Source of the DNA: PXAP01 sp964520585
Lineage (GTDB): Bacteria; Bacteroidota; Bacteroidia; Bacteroidales; PUMT01
Direction of reading: 5' to 3'
Assembly (NCBI GenBank): GCA_964520585.1
Contig: CAZFOO010000002.1
Location: 29,393 to 93,392, forward strand
Length of the DNA: 64,000 bases
The notes below the pieces were generated by a model. It was not told the origin of the DNA. It made no database searches and was given only the letters and a program-made list of their open reading frames with translations. The translations under genes and the position numbers were made by a program. Within the stretch, counting starts at the first letter, position 1. Each line of letters begins with the position of its first letter. This document shows positions 27,879 through 36,963 of this stretch, one piece after another.

Positions 27879-27993
27879 ATGATGAAACATAAATATGATG
27901 ATACGGAAATTTATAATGGATAATTATTTTAGAAAAGCATTATAAAACAGATTAAAATGATAGTCTTAAATATATCCCGATCATGATACCCCT

Positions 27994-28194
27994 CTAAAAT
28001 CCCATAAGTTTCCTAATCTTATATATGGCTAATTGTTCATAGGCCTTTTCTATATCATGCTCTACATTTATCTCCTTATGTGTGCCACTATCATTTCTGT
28101 AATATTCTCTAAATTTTGAAGGATATTCCCTGATTTCCATCAGATGCTCAATCCTATTCTCTTCACAGCTTATTAACTCATCAAGTTTTTCCAT
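27994..28194 (-). CDS. Small charged protein of unknown function (66 aa)
   Basis: An ATG-initiated 66-codon frame encodes a helical, highly charged protein (EKLDELISCEENRIEHLMEI ... EHDIEKAYEQLAIYKIRKLM). No family recognised. In favour of a real gene: it stands in an otherwise empty 650-base gap, has a protein-like composition, and a terminator lies about 115 bases downstream on its strand. It is divergent from ispD with 162 bases between the starts. Confidence 0.5.
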   Translation of the reverse strand: MEKLDELISCEENRIEHLMEIREYPSKFREYYRNDSGTHKEINVEHDIEKAYEQLAIYKIRKLMGF

Positions 28195-28356
28195 GACATC
28201 AGATGTTATTTTTTACTTCTTTTAGTTTTATGACGAACAAAATCCGTTTTCGTTACATCAGGATAAAATTTTTTCAGATTTTTATTTGATATAACATTTT
28301 GTAAATTCACATCTGTTTTCTGACTATTTATTCATAATGCAAAAGATCATCCGGGT

Positions 28357-29034
28357 GTGAAACAAATTACAATTATAGTAGCGGGCGGTTCAGGTAAAAG
28401 AATGAACAGTGATATTCCAAAACAATTTCTTTTATTGAACGGAACTCCCGTTTTGATGCGAACCATCAGTTCGTTCCACCAATACGATCCGCTAATGGAA
28501 TTCATAATTACCCTTCCTTCAGATCAGGTTAAATATTGGCAGACTCTCTGTAAAAAGTACAGGTTTAATATTTCTCATACAATAGTTATTGGAGGAAAAA
28601 CCAGGCATCATTCTGTAAAAAATGCTATGGAAAAAATTCAACCAGGCTGCCTGGTAGCAATACACGACGGAGTAAGACCCATTATAAGCAAAGCACTTAT
28701 CCGCACTTGTTTCGACACCGCGGGTATACTCGGTAATGCGATTCCGGTAGTTGAACTTTCAGAATCGATCCGCAAAGTTGATGGAGAGAAAAATTCCGCT
28801 GCCAACCGTTCACATTTCAGATTGGTACAAACTCCCCAGGTTTTTCAATCCGGACAATTGATAGACGCATTCATGCAACCTTATAAACCAGAATTTACCG
28901 ATGAGGCTAACCTGGTTGAATCAGCCGGTTATATGATCCATCTGGTAAAAGGGCAAAAGGAAAACATTAAAATAACTACCACTCTTGATATGTACATTGC
29001 CTCTTCAATTCTGGAAAATAGCGGACTTTTTTAA
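28357..29034 (+). CDS. ispD: 2-C-methyl-D-erythritol 4-phosphate cytidylyltransferase
   Basis: Third enzyme of the MEP pathway, transferring CMP from CTP to methylerythritol phosphate. The 225-residue length is typical. Motifs: nucleotide-binding IIVAGGSGKRMNSDIPKQFL at the N-terminus, the conserved AIHDGVRPIIS in the middle, and TDEANLVESAGY near the C-terminus. The start is GTG at 28357; this is the only start codon that leaves the N-terminal loop complete and no in-frame ATG lies close upstream. dxs in the same window supplies the pathway's first step. An oxidoreductase follows 82 bases later. Confidence 0.95.
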   Translation: MKQITIIVAGGSGKRMNSDIPKQFLLLNGTPVLMRTISSFHQYDPLMEFIITLPSDQVKYWQTLCKKYRFNISHTIVIGGKTRHHSVKNAMEKIQPGCLVAIHDGVRPIISKALIRTCFDTAGILGNAIPVVELSESIRKVDGEKNSAANRSHFRLVQTPQVFQSGQLIDAFMQPYKPEFTDEANLVESAGYMIHLVKGQKENIKITTTLDMYIASSILENSGLF

Positions 29035-29116
29035 TCATTAAGATACATTGAGGAATATTGCAATTACACTAAATATCATTACATATTGCAGATTACAATT
29101 AAAAATATGAAATCAT

Positions 29117-30109
29117 ATGGATACAGTTAACTGGGGCATTATCGGCTGCGGCAATGTGACAGAAGTCAAAAGCGGACCGGCATTTAATAAGATAAAAGAC
29201 TCAAGACTGGCAGCTGTTATGCGCCGGGATGCCGGGAAAGCCAAAGATTACGCCATGCGGCATAATGTACCAGCATGGTATGACGATGCTCAAAAATTAG
29301 TAAATGATCCTGATGTAAATGCTGTATACGTTGCTACACCCCCCGGGTCTCATGCAGAATATGCGATAATGGCCATGAAAGCAGGAAAGCCGGTATATGT
29401 TGAAAAACCGATGGCTACAAGCTACCTGGAATGCCAGGAAATGATAAAAGTTTCTGAGAAAACGGGAGTGCCTCTTTTCGTGGCCTATTACAGGAGAATG
29501 CTTCCGGGTTTTGTGAAGGTGAAGGAATTGTTGGATTCTGAAATCATAGGAAAACCCCTGTTCTTTTCTATCAGGTTTTTTACTCCTCCCCAAGACGAGG
29601 ATTTTCAAAGTAATCTGCCCTGGAGGGTTATACCAGAAATATCAGGAGGCGGTTATATTTTTGATCTTGGAAGCCACCAGCTGGATTTTATCGATTATAT
29701 ACTCGGACCTGTTGAACAAATTTCTTCACTTGCCCTTAACCAGCGGAACCTTTACCCGCCTGAAGATTATGTTGCGGCAGGATTAAAGTGCAAAAAGGGA
29801 GTAGCAGGCAGCGCGGTATGGAGTTTCGCTGCACCAGGACATATGAAAGAAGACTCGATTGAGGTTGCCGGAGAAAAAGGCAAAATTGTGTTTTCCTGCT
29901 TTGACTTTACAGATATTGAATTGACTGTGGATAGAGAAACCCGGTATTTCAAAAACCTCCGTCCTGAACATGTCCAACAAAATCTGATCCAGACCATAGT
30001 CGACGAACTTCAGGGTAAGGGTAAATGTCCCAGTACGGGAATTACAGCAGCACGTACCAGCAAAGTGCTTGATGAAATAATAAAAACAGGGACTGCATCT
30101 CTGTTTTAA
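29117..30109 (+). CDS. Gfo/Idh/MocA family oxidoreductase
   Basis: NAD(P)-dependent dehydrogenase, probably acting on a sugar or cyclitol. The Rossmann domain (about 1-120) has WGIIGCGNVTEVKSGPAF, AVYVATPPGSHAEYAIMAM and the catalytic-region EKP motif in PVYVEKPMATSYLECQEM. The C-terminal alpha/beta domain has GGGYIFDLGSHQLDFIDYIL, with the GxxxDxGxH pattern common in the family. 330 residues is normal. The substrate cannot be told from the sequence; proximity to the fucose genes is suggestive only. Confidence 0.88.
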   Translation: MDTVNWGIIGCGNVTEVKSGPAFNKIKDSRLAAVMRRDAGKAKDYAMRHNVPAWYDDAQKLVNDPDVNAVYVATPPGSHAEYAIMAMKAGKPVYVEKPMATSYLECQEMIKVSEKTGVPLFVAYYRRMLPGFVKVKELLDSEIIGKPLFFSIRFFTPPQDEDFQSNLPWRVIPEISGGGYIFDLGSHQLDFIDYILGPVEQISSLALNQRNLYPPEDYVAAGLKCKKGVAGSAVWSFAAPGHMKEDSIEVAGEKGKIVFSCFDFTDIELTVDRETRYFKNLRPEHVQQNLIQTIVDELQGKGKCPSTGITAARTSKVLDEIIKTGTASLF

Positions 30110-30398
30110 TATGGGTGACTGACATCTAAATACTCACCTCGGGACCTCTCACCGGGCAAAATTCTTCGGACTAAAAATAAATTCTTCATTTTAGTTATCT
30201 GGACATGAATATACTGTAGAATACTTGCCATTCATAACAGGGTCAAATGAAACAATGCTGAATCTTTGACGTTAATTGTTCTTGTAACAGATAACCCACT
30301 ATTGATTCACCATATTTGTTTTATTTCGATGTTAAATTATATAAAAAATATTACGAATTAATTTTCTGTCAGACGATTTACAGTTATAACCTTCATTG

Positions 30399-30531
30399 CG
30401 CCAGCTTTACTTTTTGCTGATTTTGTCTGATGAAAAATTCGGATAAAAAAAATTGACCTGAAGGTCGATTTCTCATGCAAAATCTTGTTTTTTGTTAAGT
30501 TTTCAGCTGATGAGAAATTCATGTATATTTG
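30399..30531 (+). repeat. Dispersed intergenic repeat, copy 2, with promoter-like end
   Basis: Two adjacent units. The first (from 30400) is identical over 55 bases to 20809-20863. The second contains AAGGTCGATTTCTCATGCAA (30461-30480), identical to 53274-53293. Its end carries TTTC (30501-30504), a 19-base spacer and TATATTTG (30524-30531), a good Bacteroidota promoter match, 84 bases before the next gene's start. The remainder of the 30110-30605 gap shows nothing else. Confidence 0.85.
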
Positions 30532-30614
30532 TACAGTTATCAAATTTTTTTATTCATTCGGTTGATCGGAGCTTTAGTGTGCATACCTGCATGCACTAAC
30601 CTTATTTGTTAAAC

Positions 30615-30938
30615 ATGATGGACAGAAAAAGTAAAAAGAGCAGTATTGTATTCGGGATATTTCTTATTTTTGTTGGTATTGCACTCCTGTTGAACAATCT
30701 GGAAATTATTCCCCGGCTGCTTCCGGAGTACATCTTTTCATGGAAAACATTGCTTGTAGCACTTGGTTTAATATTTGCACTTACAGAAAAGGATAAAACC
30801 CCGGGTATTGTTCTGGCAGCTATTGGCTTTTATTTTCTGATACCTGATATATGGAATATTAATCCTAGTGAAGCCGGGCTCTTCTGGCCAATTTTATTTG
30901 TTGCTGTAGGTCTTTCAATACTTCTTTCAAGAAAGTAG
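30615..30938 (+). CDS. Small four-helix membrane protein (LiaF-transmembrane-like)
   Basis: About 107 residues with four hydrophobic segments: SIVFGIFLIFVGIALLLNNL, FSWKTLLVALGLIFAL, GIVLAAIGFYFLIPDI and FWPILFVAVGLSILLSRK. The pattern matches the DUF5668/LiaF N-terminal membrane region common in Bacteroidota. The soluble C-terminal domain of LiaF is missing. Start at ATG 30615 (or 30618); the longer frame begins with a TTG at 30606. It lies just downstream of repeat copy 2 and its promoter-like motif. Possibly linked to envelope stress by family analogy only. Confidence 0.75.
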   Translation: MMDRKSKKSSIVFGIFLIFVGIALLLNNLEIIPRLLPEYIFSWKTLLVALGLIFALTEKDKTPGIVLAAIGFYFLIPDIWNINPSEAGLFWPILFVAVGLSILLSRK

Positions 30939-31083
30939 CGCTGAATCAACAAACATTATAATATGGAACCGGCATAAGAGCAGCTGGCAACATCTGTTTA
31001 AACACAAAACTGTTATAAAGCAACTAATTTTTAGTAAATTAACAGTCTAAACTCTCCTGTTTACCAACCTAATAATAATTCAT

Positions 31084-31392
31084 ATGGCCTCATTAAAAAA
31101 TGACAATCCTCAGGAAAAAACTGTAAAAAGTCATCATCTGAGCCTTATTTTGCTAATGATATTTGCTCTGCTCCTGGTTATCTTTGCTATTCAGAACTCA
31201 CATGATGTGGTAATAAGATTATGGTTCTGGAGGTTCGATACTTCTATGGCACTTGCTCTTGTAATTTCAATTATTGCAGGATTTCTTCTCTGTTCTTTAT
31301 ATACACTTCCACTACTACAAAGCAAAAACAAAATTATACGTTCAAAAAATAAGGAGATTGAAAAAATTAAAGCAGAAAAAAACCATTTCTGA
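31084..31392 (+). CDS. LapA-domain (DUF1049-type) membrane protein
   Basis: 102 residues with two transmembrane helices (LILLMIFALLLVIFAIQNS and MALALVISIIAGFLLCSLYT) and a short basic coiled tail (KNKIIRSKNKEIEKIKAEK). The hallmark FAIQNSHDVVIRLWFW matches the LapA/LapB lipopolysaccharide assembly family, where LapA works with LapB in controlling LpxC. No lapB is adjacent, so the role in this organism is inferred only from the domain. About 145 bases follow the previous gene. Confidence 0.8.
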   Translation: MASLKNDNPQEKTVKSHHLSLILLMIFALLLVIFAIQNSHDVVIRLWFWRFDTSMALALVISIIAGFLLCSLYTLPLLQSKNKIIRSKNKEIEKIKAEKNHF

Positions 31393-31487
31393 AACTACAC
31401 GCTGACAGATTAAAAAATTTTGCTTCTTTACAAGAGAAATTCACATTTATTTTGTAACTTATAAATAAAAATCATTCAAAGCATCGA

Positions 31488-32180
31488 ATGAGGATATGCG
31501 ATATATATAAAGATTTTTTTAATCTTTTCTATCCTCGCCTTTGCACAGCATGTGATTGTGTATTGCTGAAACAGGAAAGGTATATTTGTACAAGCTGCCT
31601 TTATTACCTTCCGGAAACAAATTTTCATATGGAGAAAAATAACTCTATGGCACAGCTTTTTTGGGGCAGAGTGCTAATAGAGGAAGCATCGGCAATGTAT
31701 TATTTTGAAAAAGGCGGCAAATGCAGAAAAATAATTCATCAGATTAAATATAAAGGGCATCCTGAACTTGCCCGTTATCTTGGCAATATATACGGAACTG
31801 AACTGTCGCTAATGGGAAAATATGCAAATACAGATATTCTTATACCGGTACCACTTCATCAGTCCAGGCAAAAGCAAAGAGGATTCAACCAAAGTGAATG
31901 GTTTGCGAGAGGTCTTGCGGATAGCCTTGGTAAAACAGTAATGACCGGTGTTCTGGTAAGATTTCTGGGCTCGGGAACACAGACAAATAAATCAAGGATA
32001 GAGCGCTGGGAAAATGTGAAAAATAACTTCAGGGTGAAGTTCCCTGAAAGAATTGAAAATAAACATATTCTGCTGGTAGATGATATTGCAACAACAGGTG
32101 CGACGTTGGAATCATGTGCCTCTGTACTGTTAAAAAATAATGGGGTAAAGGTAAGTATCATTACACTGGCTTTTGCCTGA
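31488..32180 (+). CDS. comF: ComF family protein (double zinc-ribbon phosphoribosyltransferase-like)
   Basis: ComF proteins are needed for DNA uptake and processing in transformable bacteria and have a phosphoribosyltransferase fold. The N-terminal zinc site is CTACDCVL ... CTSC (residues about 18-38). The PRPP-binding motif HILLVDDIATTGATLESCA lies near the C-terminus. The conserved IPVPLHQSRQKQRGFNQSE precedes it. The 230-residue length is typical. The putative promoter region just upstream (31440-31470) contains GAGAAATTCAC and TTATTTTG, somewhat like the repeat ends. No other competence genes are nearby. Confidence 0.9.
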   Translation: MRICDIYKDFFNLFYPRLCTACDCVLLKQERYICTSCLYYLPETNFHMEKNNSMAQLFWGRVLIEEASAMYYFEKGGKCRKIIHQIKYKGHPELARYLGNIYGTELSLMGKYANTDILIPVPLHQSRQKQRGFNQSEWFARGLADSLGKTVMTGVLVRFLGSGTQTNKSRIERWENVKNNFRVKFPERIENKHILLVDDIATTGATLESCASVLLKNNGVKVSIITLAFA

Positions 32181-32192
32181 CCATTAACTGTA

Positions 32193-32795
32193 TCACAACT
32201 GATACTGCAAAATAAAAGAGATCACATTATTATTCTGTCCCCTGTTAAAATAGTATGTACCTCCCCCGGCATGTTTCCTGACAGGAACGATAGAATATGA
32301 AAAACGGCCATTTAAAGATAGTCTCTCTTTAAAGAACCAGGCAATCCCAGTAATTGCAGAAAATTCAGTTTTATCGAAAGGTTTTGCATCAGGCAATTCA
32401 CCCAGTTCATCTTTTTCCCTTACATTAAACAGATAACCGACTGCCAGTCCACTTTCAATGGCAATTTCAGAAGTAATAAAATATCTTATACACAAAGGTA
32501 TCATTATATATTTCAGGTCAATACGGTAATATTGAGGGTTTTCTATTGAAGTCTCCAGCTGGCTTCCCTTTGATGAATAACTAATCTCCAGTTGGCCGGC
32601 CCATGAATTCATAAAAAAAGTATTGGCAAATATCCCATAAGTTGCTCCTGCTTTATTATACCCGGAAAACCCATCACCATCTATCTGAGAAATATTAATC
32701 CCCCCGGTGATACCGGCATTAAAAGTCTGCGGATAGACAGCTTTCGTTACCAAGAAAAGTGACAACAGGATTAGGTAATAAAGAAATATTAGCAT
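32193..32795 (-). CDS. Outer membrane beta-barrel protein (PorT/OmpX-like)
   Basis: 200 residues with a signal peptide (LYYLILLSLFLVTKAVYPQ) followed by alternating strands of a small beta-barrel: FNAGITGGINISQIDGDGFS, WAGQLEISYSSKGSQLE, RIDLKYIMIPLCIRYFITSE and a C-terminal strand NNVISFILQYQL ending in an aromatic/hydrophobic pattern. The sequence fits the porin-family 'outer membrane beta-barrel' group of Bacteroidota. It abuts the sirtuin gene without a gap (32795/32796), so the two are probably co-transcribed. Function unknown. Confidence 0.82.
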   Translation of the reverse strand: MLIFLYYLILLSLFLVTKAVYPQTFNAGITGGINISQIDGDGFSGYNKAGATYGIFANTFFMNSWAGQLEISYSSKGSQLETSIENPQYYRIDLKYIMIPLCIRYFITSEIAIESGLAVGYLFNVREKDELGELPDAKPFDKTEFSAITGIAWFFKERLSLNGRFSYSIVPVRKHAGGGTYYFNRGQNNNVISFILQYQL

Positions 32796-33494
32796 TTAAA
32801 TTGGATATTTTTTGCCGGTTAATTTTTCAAACAATTTCACCGTTCCTGTACTGGCTTTTTCTTTGATTATCTCAATCCGTGTCCTGCCCCCATAAATAAC
32901 ATCTTGAGGATCTATTAGATAGACAGGGACACCTCCAGGAACATAATCAAGTAAACTTGCAGCCGGATATACATTCAGGGAAGTCCCGATAACCACAAAT
33001 AGATCCGCTTTCATTGTTATATCAATCGCAGGTTCCATAGCTGGTACAGGCTCACCGAACCAAACTACATGAGGCCTTAGTGGAAAGCCTTTTTCACACC
33101 GGTCGTCTGGTCCGATCTCCCATCCTTCAACATCATAAACCAGTTCAGGAAATTTTGTACTCTGTGCTTTCCGAAGTTCTCCATGCAAATGAAGGACCCT
33201 GCTGCTTCCTGCCCTTTCATGCAGGTCATCAATATTTTGAGTAATAATGACGACATCATAATACTTTTCCAGTTCAGCCAGTGTTATATGTGCTTTATTG
33301 GGTTTGCACTGAAGCAATTGTTTACGCCTCTCATTATAAAACTTCCGGACCAGTGCCGGATCTCTTTCCCATCCTTCTGGGCTTGCTACTTCCATGATAT
33401 CGAATTCCTCCCATAACCCACCCATATCTCTGAATGTCCTAATGCCACTCTCGGCACTTACTCCGGCCCCGGTTAAAACAACAAGATTCTTCAT
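32796..33494 (-). CDS. Sir2-family NAD-dependent protein deacylase lacking the usual zinc cysteines
   Basis: Sirtuins remove acyl groups from lysines using NAD. Motifs: LVVLTGAGVSAESGIRTFRD, TQNIDDLHERAG, the catalytic His in VLHLHGEL, and VVIGTSLNVYPAASLL. ATG at 33494 (MKNLVVLTG) is preferred to TTG at 33512. The small domain, where two CxxC pairs normally bind zinc, reads KAQSTKFPELVYDVEG ... DDRCEKGFPLRPHVVWFGE: only one Cys remains. I recall similar zinc-less sirtuins in Bacteroides. The product is cytoplasmic and co-oriented with the barrel gene downstream. Confidence 0.92.
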   Translation of the reverse strand: MKNLVVLTGAGVSAESGIRTFRDMGGLWEEFDIMEVASPEGWERDPALVRKFYNERRKQLLQCKPNKAHITLAELEKYYDVVIITQNIDDLHERAGSSRVLHLHGELRKAQSTKFPELVYDVEGWEIGPDDRCEKGFPLRPHVVWFGEPVPAMEPAIDITMKADLFVVIGTSLNVYPAASLLDYVPGGVPVYLIDPQDVIYGGRTRIEIIKEKASTGTVKLFEKLTGKKYPI

Positions 33495-33886
33495 TTGCAA
33501 AGTATTTAGCAATTAGTTAATATGCTAGGCTTTATAAGAGCGGAAAGGATTTTTGCAAATTCCTGACAGTTTACTGACTGCCCGCCGGTTGTATAAATAA
33601 ATTAATTAATAATTCATACGATCTATTTTGTGTTTCCGAAATATACCATCTTCGTAACAAAAAAGCAATAAAACAGTTGATTCAATAATGAATTCTGGAA
33701 AAGGAAAATATTTCATATTGCAAAATCTGCCAGTTATTGCTCAGGGGCAGGAGCCCGAATAATTATATATAACTTGTTCTATAATTCAACTACAAACACT
33801 GTATTCTGTATTATAAAACTTATGGTTAACTTAGCACATATGGAGGATATAACATTCCTGACATCAACCATTTCAAAATCAACCAA
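33495..33886. other. Divergent intergenic region between the sirtuin gene and dnaG
   Basis: About 390 AT-rich bases between divergent genes. No terminator or clear promoter was seen. A 16-codon frame, 33840-33890, starts with ATG GAG GAT and ends in a TGA that overlaps the dnaG ATG as ATGA. Confidence 0.5.
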
Positions 33887-35818
33887 ATGATAGATCAATC
33901 AACAATTGAAAAAATTATTGACACCTCCGAAATAACAGATGTTGTTCAGGATTTTATCACACTAAAAAAGCGAGGAGTTAACTATATCGGACTTTGTCCT
34001 TTTCATAACGAAAAAACACCTTCATTTACTGTTTCTCCTTCAAAGGGTATCTTTAAATGTTTTGGGTGTGGCAAGGGAGGAAATGCTGTAAATTTTGTGA
34101 TGGAACATGAACATGTTTCATGGATAGAAGCATTAAGATTTTTAGCTAAAAAATATGATATAGAAATAGTTGAGAAAGAAATATCAACCGAAGAAAAAGA
34201 AAAGCAGGATGATCGGGAAAGCATGTTGCTTGTTACAGGTTTTGCCCAAAAGTTTTTCACAGGATCTTTACATAATCATGAGGAAGGGCTGGCCGTAGGA
34301 ATGGAATATCTTAAAGAAAGGGGATACCGGCGTACAATTATTGATAAGTTTCAGCTGGGCTATTCACCCGGGAAATGGGATAGTTTTACTTTAGAGGCAC
34401 TGAAGAATGGTTTTAAAATTGAATATCTCGAGAAAACAGGACTGACAATAAGAAAAGGGGATAAAACATTTGACAGGTTCAGCGGACGTATAATTTTTCC
34501 TGTCCATTCTATCTCTGGCAAAGTACTTGCTTTTGGAGGGAGGACACTCCGGCAGGACAAAAACACTGCAAAATATCTTAATTCCCCCGAATCTGAAATA
34601 TATCACAAAAGCCGCGTTTTATACGGATTATATTTTGCAAAGCGTTCAATCGTTCAAAATGATAAGTGTTATCTGGTAGAAGGCTATACCGATGTTCTTT
34701 CCTTACACCAGTCCGGCATCGAAAACGTAGTTGCATCTTCTGGTACTGCTCTTACAATTGATCAGATTAGGCTTATTAAAAGATTTACAAATAATATAAC
34801 CATTTTATACGATGGAGACGAAGCAGGGTTAAAAGCTTCACTCAGAGGTATGGATCTGATTCTTGAAGAAGGCATGAATGTTAAAATACTGCTGTTCCCC
34901 GAAGGAGAAGATCCGGATTCCTATGCCAGGAAGACAAATTCCGAAGGTTTCGGTGAATATTTGAAAAATAATGAGCTTGATTTTGTATTATTTAAAACTC
35001 GCCTGCTTAGCGATGATGCCAAAAGCGATCCTGTTAAAAAGGCCATGATGATAAACGATATAGTCAGATCAGTTGCTAAGATCCCCGACCCTATAACAAG
35101 AATGGTCTATATAAAAGAGTGTGCCGGCATACTTGATATTGAAGAGAAGGTATTGTACACAGAAGCAGACGAGCTTAGAAAAAAGGATAATGATAAAAAA
35201 CATCGTTATGTTACTCAAAAGGATTTAAATATAAAAAAAGACACCACACAATCCCCCTTCAAAACCAATACCCATGTTGAAAGAGAAATGCATGAAAGAG
35301 AAATTATCCGTCTGCTTGTCAGTCACGGACCAAAAGAATTACTCTTTCCGGAAAGTAAAAATGATGAGAAACCTGTTACTGTTGCATATTTTATTGTAAA
35401 TGAACTGGAGAGAGATGAACTCGTAATGACTAATCCGGTTTATAATATTATAATAAGTGAGTATCGAAATCTTATTGAACAAAACGTTATCCCTTCGGAA
35501 AAAAGTTTTACCAATCACCAAAATACAGACATAAGTCAGCTTGCTGCAGATCTCTTAAGTACCTCATATGATATAAGCAGAATTTGGAAGAGAAAAGAAG
35601 CATTTGTTGAAATGGAAGAAGACAAGCTAAAAGAAATTGTCCCTTCGGCAATACTTGCTTACAAAAGTTTTATCTTACGACAGGAATTGAAGGATACAGA
35701 AGAAAAATTAAAAGAAGCCGGAAATGAAGAATCGGTTTTACTGCAGCAGAGATACATGATACTTAAAAGCACAAACAATCAGTTGGCCAGACAATTGGGT
35801 AACAGAATAGTTTCCTGA
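33887..35818 (+). CDS. dnaG: DNA primase DnaG
   Basis: Synthesises RNA primers at the replication fork. The N-terminal zinc finger is GLCPFHNEKTPSF ... FKCFGCGKGG (Cys37, His40, Cys58, Cys61). The RNA polymerase core has the Toprim motifs LVEGYTDVLSLHQSG and ILYDGDEAGLKASLRG (catalytic Glu and Asp residues). The C-terminal region binds DnaB helicase and is weakly conserved. At 643 residues it is typical for Bacteroidota. It converges with hemW, with only three bases between the stop codons (35818/35822). The rpsU-dnaG-rpoD arrangement of many bacteria is absent. Confidence 0.96.
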   Translation: MIDQSTIEKIIDTSEITDVVQDFITLKKRGVNYIGLCPFHNEKTPSFTVSPSKGIFKCFGCGKGGNAVNFVMEHEHVSWIEALRFLAKKYDIEIVEKEISTEEKEKQDDRESMLLVTGFAQKFFTGSLHNHEEGLAVGMEYLKERGYRRTIIDKFQLGYSPGKWDSFTLEALKNGFKIEYLEKTGLTIRKGDKTFDRFSGRIIFPVHSISGKVLAFGGRTLRQDKNTAKYLNSPESEIYHKSRVLYGLYFAKRSIVQNDKCYLVEGYTDVLSLHQSGIENVVASSGTALTIDQIRLIKRFTNNITILYDGDEAGLKASLRGMDLILEEGMNVKILLFPEGEDPDSYARKTNSEGFGEYLKNNELDFVLFKTRLLSDDAKSDPVKKAMMINDIVRSVAKIPDPITRMVYIKECAGILDIEEKVLYTEADELRKKDNDKKHRYVTQKDLNIKKDTTQSPFKTNTHVEREMHEREIIRLLVSHGPKELLFPESKNDEKPVTVAYFIVNELERDELVMTNPVYNIIISEYRNLIEQNVIPSEKSFTNHQNTDISQLAADLLSTSYDISRIWKRKEAFVEMEEDKLKEIVPSAILAYKSFILRQELKDTEEKLKEAGNEESVLLQQRYMILKSTNNQLARQLGNRIVS

Positions 35819-35821
35819 TGG

Positions 35822-36952
35822 TCAATCCGAAATAAACAGATCTGAAATTATACCATCGGCAAAAAATTTCCCGCTTCTGCTTATAAATATTCTATTACCG
35901 TTCCTGATAAGCTTGCCATTATCCATATGATCACGGCTCTCATTTATAAAGTGACTAAGATATCCAGTCCCGAACTCTCTTTTTAACTTCTGCATATCAA
36001 TGCCCCAATGGGTACGCAACGAAGTAAGTATATATTCATTATATTTATCTTTAAGGTCAAGCTTTTCATGATCACAGGGGATTATACCTTCCCGGATCTT
36101 TTTGATATACTCACTGTTATTTCTTATGTTCCATTGCCTTGAATTACCGTTGTATGAATTGGCGGAGGGACCGATTCCCAGGTAAGGTTGTTGTAACCAG
36201 TAGGAAGAATTGTGCCGGGAAATAAAACCAGGCCTGCAGAAATTTGATATCTCATAATGAATAAACCCTTCCTTTTCTGCCAGATCAATAAGCGTTTCAA
36301 ACTGCTTGAAACCTTCTCCTTCATCAGGTTCTTTCATCAGACACTTTTTTACTTGATGAGCATAAACGGTTTTACTTTCAAGAGTAAGGTGATAAGCAGA
36401 AATATGTTGAATGTTACTTTTAAAAGCTATCGCCAGATTCTTAATCCATTTTTGCGCGTGCATACCCGGAAGACCATATATAAGATCAATACTAATATTA
36501 TCAAAACCGGCAATATGGCTGTTTTTTATAGAATCAACAGCTTGATTTCCATTATGACGCCGGTTCATCCATATAAGATCATCGTCAAAAAATGACTGGA
36601 TACCAATACTTAACCTGTTAATGCCAAGTTTCTTTAATTCCACAAGATAAGGAAGGGACATGTCATCAGGGTTTGCCTCAATAGTAATTTCAACATTATC
36701 GGCAACTCTGTAATTTGACTTTATATGGAAAATAATGTTACTTAATTCAATACTGGTTAAAACCGATGGCGTTCCACCTCCAAAATAAATTGATCTTATT
36801 GATTCTGTACCCAGATATCTGTGTTGCAATTTAATTTCGTTAATCATGCAATCAAGCAATTCATCTTTGTTTCGCATAGATACCGAGAAATGAAAATCAC
36901 AGTATATGCAAACTTTCCTGCACCAGGGAATATGAATGTAGATACCAGCCAC
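35822..36952 (-). CDS. hemW: Radical SAM heme chaperone HemW
   Basis: HemW binds heme and a 4Fe-4S cluster and delivers heme to target proteins. It resembles HemN but is not a coproporphyrinogen oxidase. The cluster motif is IPWCRKVCIYCDFHFS (CxxxCxxC), followed by IYFGGGTPSVL and the SAM-domain TIEANPDDMS. The GTG at 36952 (VAGIYIHIPWC) gives the usual N-terminus; the longer frame begins with TTG at 36970 and overlaps rpiB. From GTG, 11 bases separate it from rpiB upstream. The length, about 376 residues, fits. Confidence 0.92.
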   Translation of the reverse strand: MAGIYIHIPWCRKVCIYCDFHFSVSMRNKDELLDCMINEIKLQHRYLGTESIRSIYFGGGTPSVLTSIELSNIIFHIKSNYRVADNVEITIEANPDDMSLPYLVELKKLGINRLSIGIQSFFDDDLIWMNRRHNGNQAVDSIKNSHIAGFDNISIDLIYGLPGMHAQKWIKNLAIAFKSNIQHISAYHLTLESKTVYAHQVKKCLMKEPDEGEGFKQFETLIDLAEKEGFIHYEISNFCRPGFISRHNSSYWLQQPYLGIGPSANSYNGNSRQWNIRNNSEYIKKIREGIIPCDHEKLDLKDKYNEYILTSLRTHWGIDMQKLKREFGTGYLSHFINESRDHMDNGKLIRNGNRIFISRSGKFFADGIISDLFISD

Positions 36953-36963
36953 AAAATATGGAT

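Noticed and set aside
28201..28330. TTCGTTACATCAGGATAAAATTT as another repeat copy
   Set aside because: The resemblance to CTGATGAAAAATTCGGATAAA is short and would be expected by chance in AT-rich DNA.
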